Source: a virus. Taken from it: a DNA stretch of 40,943 nt. Numbering within the stretch: position 1 is the first letter of the stretch; the number at the start of each line of letters is the position of its first letter. This document shows positions 14,315-24,700 of this stretch, in pieces. The notes under the pieces are model-generated. The model was not told the DNA's origin and made no database searches. It saw only the letters and a list, made by a program, of their open reading frames with translations. The DNA lies in IMG/VR virus record IMGVR_UViG_3300022752_000151, positions 1-40,943 of that record, one strand, 5' to 3'. Both the position numbers and the translations under genes were made by a program.

Positions 14315-14961
14315 TATTTTCCGTAAACTAAATTATTCTTACCACCTTCTGCTCTTTGAATAGCAAAGTTAGAAGAATAGTCTTGTGTAACTTTATGCAA
14401 GAAATCTTTAATTACTTGTCTATCGATTTCAACTTCAGTTAAAGGTAATTCAAGAGATTTTACTTTTAAAACTTTTTTTAATTCTGATTTAAATGATGAT
14501 GATTTAAGTTTACCTGTATTATCTGTTTTATTTTTAGTTGTGATAAATACAGATTTTTTACCTTCATTAACATTGTGGTCAACTCCGCTAGTTGTTTTAA
14601 TAAGTTTTTCAAGTTTAGATTTTAAATCACTAATAATATCACTAGAAAATTTAATTTCTTTTTCAAATTTTGATTTGATTCTTGTTGGTACTTTTAAACC
14701 TTTATTATGTTCACCAACAACTTGTAATACCCTCTCTAATTGAGATACTGAATCAATCTTAAGAACACTTTTATCAATCTTTGGTTCTCTTTTTACAGGA
14801 GCAACTTCTTTCTTTTCTTCTTTTTTAACCACAGATTTTGTTTCCTTTGGTTGGATTTTATTTTTAATTTTTGATTCTAGTAGTTTTACCACTTCTTTCT
14901 TATTCTTTAAAAAGAATTTTAATTTTTCTAATTGTGCTTCAGTAAGTACGAACTTCATCAT
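14314..14961 (-). CDS. Tagged Lys-rich protein, 215 aa
   Basis: The tag MMKFVLTEAQLEKLKFFLKN is of the ITxxQLxxL class. Residues 20-80 are a Lys/Glu-rich, Pro-containing linker (KEEKKEVAPVKREPKIDKS), then a helical section with LERVLQVVGEHNKGLKVPTR, then a C-terminal beta-helix part ending NLVYGK. The basic composition would suit DNA contact inside a head, by inference. The start may be either of two adjacent ATGs (14961 or 14958). A variant element, ACTAATTATA, lies just upstream. Confidence 0.65.
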   Translation of the reverse strand: MMKFVLTEAQLEKLKFFLKNKKEVVKLLESKIKNKIQPKETKSVVKKEEKKEVAPVKREPKIDKSVLKIDSVSQLERVLQVVGEHNKGLKVPTRIKSKFEKEIKFSSDIISDLKSKLEKLIKTTSGVDHNVNEGKKSVFITTKNKTDNTGKLKSSSFKSELKKVLKVKSLELPLTEVEIDRQVIKDFLHKVTQDYSSNFAIQRAEGGKNNLVYGK

Positions 14962-15056
14962 TATTTATTTTATATAATTAGTATTTTTTTCACTAAAAAT
15001 AATTAGTCGCTTAAATCCCACAGGTCATTAAAAGAAATAGATTGGCTTAATATACA

Positions 15057-15090
15057 AAAAAAACCTGTCGGAATATCCAACAGGCTTTCT
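15057..15090 (-). terminator. Terminator of the lipoprotein unit
   Basis: CCTGT-C-GGA / TCC-A-ACAGG stem with an ATA loop and a seven-T run on the minus strand, past the stop codon of 15121-15363. Confidence 0.75.
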
Positions 15091-15120
15091 ACTCGTTTAA
15101 CACATTAAATTAAAATTATT

Positions 15121-15363
15121 TCACTTGCAGCTTGTTTTTGAAGTTGTAGTTGCGTTTAAACCACCAACAAATGTTTGACTAGTGATTGTTTTGCCATCTA
15201 CTTTTTCAATATCATCACCACAAAGTTCTTGTTTTGTTGTTGATGTTTGACTATTATAACCAGGAATTGATGTAGTTATAGTAGTTGTACATTGTTTGCA
15301 GGAATTATCCTCACAAGAAAATATTCCAATCAAAAGCGTTGAAAGTAAAATAAGATTTCTCAT
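15121..15363 (-). CDS. Surface lipoprotein, 80 aa
   Basis: A lipoprotein signal MRNLILLSTLLIGIFSC ends in Cys 17, followed by EDNSC. An acidic residue pair directly after the lipidated Cys is the Bacteroidetes export signal for outer-surface lipoproteins. The mature part is Thr/Ser-rich (KQCTTTITTSIPGYNSQTST) with a CGDD motif. Similar CKxCTTxTT lipoproteins are common in Flavobacteriia, as I recall. A TATATTTG box lies 5 bases upstream at 15368-15375. A phage-encoded surface lipoprotein could block superinfection; that is inference. Confidence 0.75.
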   Translation of the reverse strand: MRNLILLSTLLIGIFSCEDNSCKQCTTTITTSIPGYNSQTSTTKQELCGDDIEKVDGKTITSQTFVGGLNATTTSKTSCK

Positions 15364-15385
15364 GCTACAAATATAAAAGATTTTT

Positions 15386-15565
15386 TTAAAATATTACCAA
15401 AAATATTCCAAAAGAAAGCAAAATTAAATTCACTACTAAAACGATTTTCACCTGTTTTTTTACATTGCCCATATCCGATGGTACGTTTTTGTATTGCCAT
15501 ATCAAATGTGAAGTTGATAGTATCAAGTAAATGATTACTGCAAAATTAAAAATTGTCTGTAACAT
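15386..15565 (-). CDS. Small membrane protein, 59 aa
   Basis: This short frame starts MLQTIFNFAVIIYLILSTS and ends VVNLILLSFGIFLVIF. Two membrane segments (about residues 4-20 and 43-58) are joined by a polar 20-residue hinge with the WQYKNVPSD stretch and several Lys. It lies 17 bases past the tRNA end and has no promoter of its own, so it is probably carried on the tRNA transcript. It could be a holin- or superinfection-type membrane protein; no family recognised. Confidence 0.6.
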   Translation of the reverse strand: MLQTIFNFAVIIYLILSTSHLIWQYKNVPSDMGNVKKQVKIVLVVNLILLSFGIFLVIF

Positions 15566-15581
15566 AATGTATAAAATTTAG

Positions 15582-15655
15582 TGTTCCCTACAGGGCTTGA
15601 ACCTGTGACCTACTGATTATGAGTCAGTTGGTCAGAGCAACTCAGCTAAGAGAAC
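15582..15655 (-). tRNA. tRNA with CAT anticodon (Met or Ile2), aberrant D-arm
   Basis: 74 bases. The acceptor stem GTTCTCT pairs with AGGGAAC (one G-T pair), discriminator A; the anticodon stem ACTGA pairs with TCAGT around the loop CTCATAA; the T-arm ACAGG-TTCAAGC-CCTGT is perfect. No CCA is encoded. The D-arm reads GCTGAGTTGCTCTGACCA where GCTCAGTTGGTCAGAGCA is expected, so the D-stem cannot form. It is read from a TATATTTG box at 15668-15675. Confidence 0.65.
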
Positions 15656-15667
15656 TAATTGGTAATG

Positions 15668-15675
15668 CAAATATA
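15668..15675 (-). promoter_or_regulatory. TATATTTG -7 box before the tRNA
   Basis: Matches TAnnTTTG and lies 13 bases before the tRNA 5' end; no clear TTG box is seen at the right distance. Confidence 0.55.
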
Positions 15676-15722
15676 GGGATTTTTTTTGATATGTCACTTT
15701 TTTTTTAATTTTTTAGGTGTGA

Positions 15723-15732
15723 ACTATTTATA
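15723..15732 (+). promoter_or_regulatory. ACTATTTATA element before the giant gene
   Basis: An exact copy ends 13 bases before the ATG at 15746. Confidence 0.5.
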
Positions 15733-15745
15733 GGAAAGTTTCATT

Positions 15746-18700
15746 ATGCCTTTTAAGTCCGAAAAACAAAAGAAGTATTTTTTTGCCAAATTAAACAGTT
15801 TACCTAAAGGAAGTCCTGAATATAACAAGTGGAAAAAAGTTGTTGATAAATTTGTAGCACATAGTGTGGATGTGTCTAAACAATTTTTAGATGAAGATTT
15901 TAAATCCCAAGAACAAAATTATATCAAACAAGGTATTAGACCTCAAATTGTTAAATCTTATATTGAAAGATTTAAAACAATTAGAGATAAAAATTATAGA
16001 CAACTTAATGACCAAATTCATGGTCTTGAGAATGTTAAAGATAGAAAAAATATAGACTCTTATAAAACATTCAAAGAACTTGAAACTATTGTTGATTATG
16101 TTAGTGGTCAAGTAGATTTAGAAGGTACATCACTTGGTTCTGACATTGAAATTGATGCTAAACCAATTTATGAAGACAACATATTTGAAATATATTATGC
16201 TGATTCGCCAAGAGCATGTATAAAATATAAAGGTAACATACCTTATGGTTGGTGTGTATCAAGAAATGATTCTTCTAATATGTATTATACATATAGATTT
16301 AAAGAATATGAACCTGCATTTTATTTTGTTAAAATAAAAGATAGAACAAAAAAGGAATTAGGATTCTTTAGTATGGTTGGTAATGTATTTAATGGACAAT
16401 TTAAAGACAAATATCATTTCTTTGTTTTACAAACTTTAAAAGGTGCAAAAATAGGAGATACAACAACAAAACAATATGTTGTTACTTCAGCAATGAATGA
16501 TGGTGACAAACAAATGTCTTGGAATGATATAGTTGCAATAGAACCAAGAATTGCAAATTTACAAGAGATATTTAAACCTGTACCGTTAGCACCTAAAGAA
16601 AAAGAGTTTTATTATAAATATAAAAATGGAACAGATGATACAACTTTTTGCAAATTAGATTATACAAATAAAAGAAGATATTTAGATGTTTATGTTAGAC
16701 AAGAGCAATTATTATCAGACGTTCAATTTAAATGTTTACCTGAAGATTTAAAAAATTTATATGTTGGATTTGGTGTTGGGTTATCAGAGAATCAGTTAGA
16801 ATTAATCAAAACAAATAAAAACTTATTAAAAAGATATAGGCAAATAACAGAAAAAAAATATGAAGAATATTTAAAAGGAACAAGAGGTATAAAATTTAAT
16901 TATACAGAATTATTAGTATTACCTGAAGATAAAAGAAAAGAATTTATAATTAAATTAGGTTCTTCAGATGATATTAGTAGTTTATTTAAATATTCACCAA
17001 AAGAAAATCATGATAAAATTATAAATATATTATTTAATATTGGTGGCAAAGAATTCATAATGAATTTGAGTTCAGAGGGTATTGATGGTTTATTAGCATA
17101 TTCATTAAAAGAATATCAAGATAAAATTATAACCATGTTATTTAATATTGGAGGTAAAGATTTTGTAATGAAATCGGATAGAAATGTTATTTTTGATTTA
17201 ATAAGAAATGCATTAACTAAATATCATGATAAAATTATTAATTCATTAATTAATATTGGTGGTGAGGAATTTATAATGAATTTGGATTCAATTGGTATTT
17301 ATAATTTAGTAACATATTCATCAGAACCTGATAAAATTATTAATGAATTATTAGATAAGGGTGGTGAAGAATTTATAATGAAATTGAATTCGAATGGTAT
17401 TGATTATTTAGTAACATATTTATCAGAACCTGATAAAATTATTAATAAATTATTAGATAAGGGTGGTGAGGAATTTATAATGAATTTGGATTCAATTGGT
17501 ATTTATTATTTAGTAACATATTTATCAGAACCTGATAAAATTATTAATAAATTATTAGATAAAGGTGGTAAAGATTTTGTAATGAAATTGAATAATGATA
17601 TTATTGATGATTTATTACGAAAATCTAGAGAACCTGAAAAAATTATTAATAAATTATTTAATATTGGTGGTAAAGAATTTATAATGAATTTAGATTCATC
17701 TGATATTAGTTATTTATTAAATTATTCTAGTGAACCTCAAAAAATTAAACATATTAAACAAATATTACAAAAATATGGTAAACTACCAAAAGAAGCAATG
17801 AATGAAAATTTAATGAAAACACCATTAGATGAAATATTTAAATCATTAACTTCATTGCAAGAAGAATTGAATGAACAGAACAAACTAAACATTAAAGAAA
17901 AAAATTTAGAAAAGGTTAAGCAGTTCTTATTGGAGAAAGAAATGTTGAATGAGATTTCTATAGATGCTGCTTATGAACAACATTATAAGGAGAAAGGTAT
18001 TCCAAGAAATATATTTGACCAAATAGTTGCTGCTGACCCATTCAATAAACCTGATTTCTTAAGTCCTTACTCTAGATGGATTTTAAAAAGATATAAAGAA
18101 GGTCATATTAAATTAGAAGATTTACCTGCTTTTACTGAATATTTAACAACATATAATCGTTATAAAGATAACTATAAAAATGTAGATTGGAATAAATTAT
18201 TTACTAAGGCTGATTTGTATAATGTTGTTAAGGATGACATTGCTTATTCACAAGCTAAAACAGGTAATGTAAATTTATGCGAACCAATAGAAGGGTCTGA
18301 AAAATTTTATGAAAATGAGAATTGGTGTATAATTGTTCCTAAAACAGAATATGCAGCTTGTTATTATGGTAGAAGCACAGAGTGGTGTACTGCATGGGGT
18401 GAAAAATCTTTTGATGAAAGGCATAAAGGAAAGACAAATAGATTTAAAGGTTATAATAATCGAGAACCATTATATATTATAATAAATAAGAATAATCAAA
18501 ACGAAAAATATCAATTTCATTTTGTCGACATGGATAGAGAGTCTAATTATAATGAGTCTTATGAATTTAGGGATAAAAATGATAATCTAATTACTCAAAA
18601 TAGCAATTTATTTAAAAAACTTATTAAAATTTTTTATGATAATAATACTTTTTTATCTGATGAAGCAAGTAACAAAGTAAAAGTTATGTATAAATTAGCT

Positions 18701-21700
18701 GTAAATAATTTAAAAAGAAGTGATATAACAGATTTTATTTTAAATTCAGAAAATAAAAAAGAAAGTATTAATTTATTAGATAGTAAATATGATAATTTAG
18801 GAACGGATTTTCTAAATGATTTAACTTGGAAAGATTTAAATCATTTTAATGTTTTCGAAAGAATTAACGGTGTTATATCACATTCTAAGAAGAATGCTGT
18901 TTATGATTTTTTAGTAAAAAATAATAATGTTATAAACAATTTAGATGAAGTTGGACTAGATTTTATGCTTAATAATACATCAAATCGAATGGAAACCGTT
19001 AATATATTATTAAACAATTATAATATTGTAAATAATATTAGAAATATAAGGTCGATACTTATAAGGGTAAAAAATCCAAAAGAAGTTATTAATTTTCTAA
19101 ATAAAAAATATAATGGTTTAGGTACAGATTTTATTAATAGTCTTTCATCAAATAGTCCTGGATTAACATCTGAAGATAAGATAAAATATTTAATACGAGA
19201 TTCACCAAATCCTGAAGAAATTAAAGAAATATTACAACAATATGGTATACTTCCAAAAAATGATTCTAATTCTCCAATAAATGAAATATTTAAATCATTA
19301 ACTTCATTGCAAGAAGAATTAAATGAACAGAACAAAGTAAATGTTAAACAAAGAAACTTAGAAAAAGTAAAGCAATTCTTATTGGAAAGAGAACTTTTAT
19401 CTGAAAAAGACAATAGACAATTTATTGTGAATAAGTTAGGCATGACACAAGAAGTAGCTGACTTTGCTCATAAGATTTCAGATAAATATTCAATTTGGAT
19501 TGCTAATGTTATTAAAAATAACTTTCCAAGTGGTTATAATATTATTGAGAATGAATTAAAAAACGTTATTGAAATGTTTAAGGATGAGAATAAACCTGTT
19601 TTAGATATCAAAAATTTAAATTGGGATGATGCATTAAATTATTATAATCTTTATACATACATAAAAGATTGGAGAGATAGTCCTGATGTTCCTTCAGTAA
19701 ACCTTAAAAATATGTCTTGGGAAGAGGCTGAAAGATTATCAAGAGAATGGCATTCATCTTTAGGTGGTGGTGGTAAAGTAAGTGATATATTAGACGAAAA
19801 AGATAAAATTATTCATAAATTTAGTAATGGTTTTTATTGGGTATTAAGAGAAGATAGTCGTTGTGAGAAATCAAGACAATCAATGGGTCATTGTGCTACT
19901 GCGTCAAAAAGTGATATGTATTTGTTTAGATTAATTAAAAATGATGAAGAGTTTATTACCGCTGATTGGCATCCAACCGATAGGTACATAATGCAATTAA
20001 AAGGTAAAGCAAATACAAAACCAAAAGAAATATATTATCCATATATAATGTGGCTAGTAGCAGATTCAGGATATATTGATGAATTAAGAACGAATAAAGG
20101 ATATAGCACAGAAACTAATTTTCATTTGTCGGATTTAAATCAACAGCAATTAAAACATGTTATATCTAAAAATCCAAATATTATAAACTTATTAGACATA
20201 TTAAGTATGTCAGAAGATAAAATTAAAAATATAGTAAATCTTTTAGGTGATGATTTAAATAAAGTTGTTATTAAATTAGCTACAGAAAAATTTGATGATT
20301 TATCTAATATTTTAATAATTAAAGATAATGCTTATAGTAAAAATTTAATTTCATTATTATTTAAATTTTTTGGTAAAAGTTTTATAAACAACTTGAATAG
20401 TAAAAATTTAAATTCTTTAATTTACAGACTAGTTGATTTAGAAGATGTGAAATTTGATGATGAGGATAAAGTTAAGGATAAAATCAAGTCTAAAATCATT
20501 GATTATATTTTAGAAATTGGTGGTGAAGAACTTTATTATAGATTAACCACAAAGGAGTTTTTAAATAATACTACTATGGGTTTTATGTATATTAAATCAA
20601 AAACAAAAGGAGTTAATAAATTTATTTTGAATTTATTAAAAAAAAATGGAAAAGAAATGTTAATGAATTTTAATGAAAACGAAATTCAATATTTATTCTC
20701 ATATATGAAGGAAACAAGTATTATTAAATTTATTAGACTTTTTATTAAAATTGGTGGTGAAGATTTTTTAAATAAAATAGCTAAAAATGAAAGTTTCTTT
20801 AATAGTTTGTATGTTTACATATATAAAATACAAAATAAAGATAAAATCATTAATGATATGATTACGATTGGTGGTAAAAATTTTCTAATGAATTTAAATG
20901 AAGAAAATATAAAGATAATTTTATGGCTTACATCAAATCGTGATGAATTAATCAATAAAATAATTAATATTGGTGGTGAAGATTTTATAAAGAGTTTAAG
21001 TGTTAATACTGTTTATGATTTTATTAGTGGTTCAAGTTATGAAAATAAAAATCAAATAAAAAGTTTATTTCAACAATATGGTAAACTTCCAAAAGAAGAA
21101 CCAAGAACACCTATGAATGAAATATTTAATTCATTAACTTCATTGCAAGAAGAACTTAATGAACAGAATAAAGTAAATCTTAAACAAAAGAATTTAGAAA
21201 AGGTTAAGCAATTCTTATTAGAAAAGAAAAATCTTTTAAATGAGATTTCCATTCAAGATGCTTATAATCAATATTATAAAGAAAAAGTATCTCAAGAAGA
21301 TTTTAATGAAATTGTTAAAGCCGACCCTTTTTCTAAACCTAATTTTTTAAGTAAATATTCTAGATGGATGATAGGGAGGTATATACAAAAACATATTAAA
21401 TTAGAAGATTTACCTGCTTTTACTGAATATATTAAAACTTATGAAAGATATAAAGATAAGTATAAAAATGTAGATTGGAATCAATTATTTACTAAAGATG
21501 ATTTATTTAATGTTGTTAAGGATGATTTAGCTTATTCACAAGCAAAAACAGGTACAGTAAATTTATGTGAACCTATTGATGGTTCAGAAAAGATTTATGA
21601 AGACTCTAAATGGTGTATAATTACCCCTAAAACTGAATATACTGCATGTTACTATGGAAGAAATACTGAATGGTGTACAGCATGGGGTGAAATGTCTTTT

Positions 21701-24700
21701 GATGAAAGACATAAGGGTAAAACAAGTAGATTTGAAAGTCATCATAGACAAGGACCATTATACATTATAATTAATCGAAATAATCAAGATGAGAAGTATC
21801 AATTTCATTTTGAAAGTAATCAATTTATGGATGTAAAAGATAGAGTAGTTAATAAAAATAGTGAAACATTTAAGGAGTTAATTGATATATTTTCAAAGGA
21901 TGAAATTTTAGATAAATTAAAAGGAGAAACAAGAGTTAAATTATTAATTTCAAGTGGTAGAATATTAGAAAAATTAACAAAAGAAAATATAATATATTTA
22001 AACGAATATGATATAAAACATATACTTAGTATAACACCAAAAGAAAATCATGAAAATATTATTATGAATTTATTATCTGTTGGTGGTAAAAAAATTGCTA
22101 TGAGTTTAGTAAACTTCCCTGATATTATAAGTTATATTTCAGAAGAAAATCGTCTTAAATTTATTATTAATTTATTAACTGTTGGTGGTAAAAACTTTTT
22201 AATGAAATTTTATTTTTTTAGTGATTTATTAAATTATTTTCGAGATACTAAAATTACTACAGATATTATAAATCTAATGATTAAAATTGGTGGTAAAGAA
22301 TTTTTAGTTGATAAATTACCTTTTTCAGAAGAACTTTTAAATATGATAATATATTATAAAGGTTTAAATTTTATTGATAAATTATTATCTATTGGTGGTA
22401 AAGAATTTGTAATGAATTTATCAAAAAATGATAAAAACATAGATAGAATAATGAAAGCAGGTGGAAGAAGTATTTCAGGAAATGAGCCTTCAAAAATTAT
22501 TATAGCTAAAAAATTATTATCTGTTGGTGGTAAAGATTTTATAATGAAATTAAGTAGGTATTATAAACCTCTTAATATTATATTAGATTATATAGGAAAA
22601 GGAAAAGTTGATAGTTTAATCAATTATATTATTAAAATTGGTGGTAAAGATTTTTTAATTAATTCAGACAGTCATGTTATATATAGGTTATTAAATTATT
22701 CATCAAATCCTGGAAAATTATTTATTAGTTTATTATTAATTGGTGGTGAAGAATTTGTAATGAATTTTAATTTTTTTCATTATAACAGTTTTACTACTCT
22801 TGAAAAAGAAAATGTATTTAAATATTTTGAAAATAGTAAAGTTTCTACAGATGTTATAAATATAATACTTAAAATTGGTGGTAAAGATTTTGTAATGAAT
22901 TTAAAAGAAAGAGAAGTATTAATAATATTACTTAATTCAGGATTTGGTAGTGATGCAAGGGATAAAATGATAAAAAAGTTAATATCTATTGGTGGTAAAG
23001 AATTAATATTAAAATTTAAAAATGTAAATTTAATAGTACCAAGTGGTGATTATCAACTTCTTAAAAAAACAATACAAATTGGTGGTAAAGAATATGTGGA
23101 AAAATTAGATTATAATGTCATGACTGATATTATAATAAACACACCAAAAGAAAAGATAAATGAATTATTTGTTATGATGCTTAATCTTGGTGGTAAAGAA
23201 TTTGTAAAAAATTTAGATGAAGAACTTTTAAAAGATATTTTTAGAACTGAATTTTTAAAAGATGAGACAAAAACAAAAATAAGAAATATAATTAAACAAA
23301 ATAATATTAAAATTAAAATTGATGAACAAATAAATTTAGAAAGAAAAGAATTATTATCTGAAAAAGATAATAGAGAGAATATTGTAAAGAAATTAGGATT
23401 ACCACAGGAAGTTGCTGACTTTGCTCATAACATATCAGATAAATATTCTTTATGGATTGCTAAAACTCTTAATGATATACCAAGAGCGAATAGTTTTATA
23501 AAAGCTTATCAATCAGGTTCTATCAATAGTGATAATTTAAAATTTAGACTTAGTGGTTACAGAGAAGGATATGAACAAATTATCAGAATGTTTAAAGATG
23601 ATAATAGACCACCTTTAGATATTAAAAATTTAAGTTATGGTGATGGATTGAATTTTAATAATGTTTATAATTATATAAAAGATTGGAGAGATAATCCGAA
23701 TGTTCCTACATTGAATCTTAGAAATATGTCTTGGCAAGAAGCTGAAAGATTATCAAGAGAATGGCATGAATCTTTAGAAGCTAGTGGAAAGGTTTCTTAT
23801 ATATTAGATGATAAAGATGAAATCATACATGAATTCAATGATGGTTTCTATTGGGTTTTAAGAAAAGATAGTTATTGTGAGAAATCAGAAAAATCTATGG
23901 GTCATTGCGCTACTGCGACAAATAGTAATATGTATCTGTTTAGATTAATAAAAGATGATGAAGAATTTATTACAATTGATTGGCATCCAAATGAAAAATA
24001 TGTAATTCAAATAAAAGGTAAAAAGAATTCAAAACCAAAAGAAGAATACTATCCATACATAATATGGTTAATAGCGGATTCAGGTTATATTGGAGAATTA
24101 AGAACAGATATAGGTTATAAACCTGAAAGTAATTTTCATTTAGAAGATTTAAAATCTGAAGAATTAATTTATGTTATATTTAAAAATCCAAAAATTAAAG
24201 GAATTGGAAAATTATTGGCTAATTCTTCAGAACCTGATAAAATTATTAATGAATTATTAGATAAGGGTGGTAATGATTTTATAATGAAATTAGGTGAAGA
24301 TAACATTCTTAATTTATTAGAATTTTCATCAGAACCCGAACAAATTTTAAATATTTTAGGTGAAAAGGGTAAAAACTTTATAATTAAATCACGCATGGAT
24401 GTAATTAGATTACTATTAAATGAATCAAAAGAACCTAAAAAAATTCTTAACGCATTATTAAATATTGGTGGAAAAGAATTTATAATGAATTTGGATACAA
24501 ATATGATTAATTGGTTATTACAAAAATCAGATAAATTATCCGAAACTGAAAAATTTATTAATATATTACTTACTATTGGTGGTAAAGAATTTATAAAATA
24601 TTTAACCGATGAAAATATTACTTATATGGTAAAAATTTCTAAAGGAATTGAAAACCTTTTTTATATGTTAGGTGATAAAGGTAAACAATTTATAATAAAT

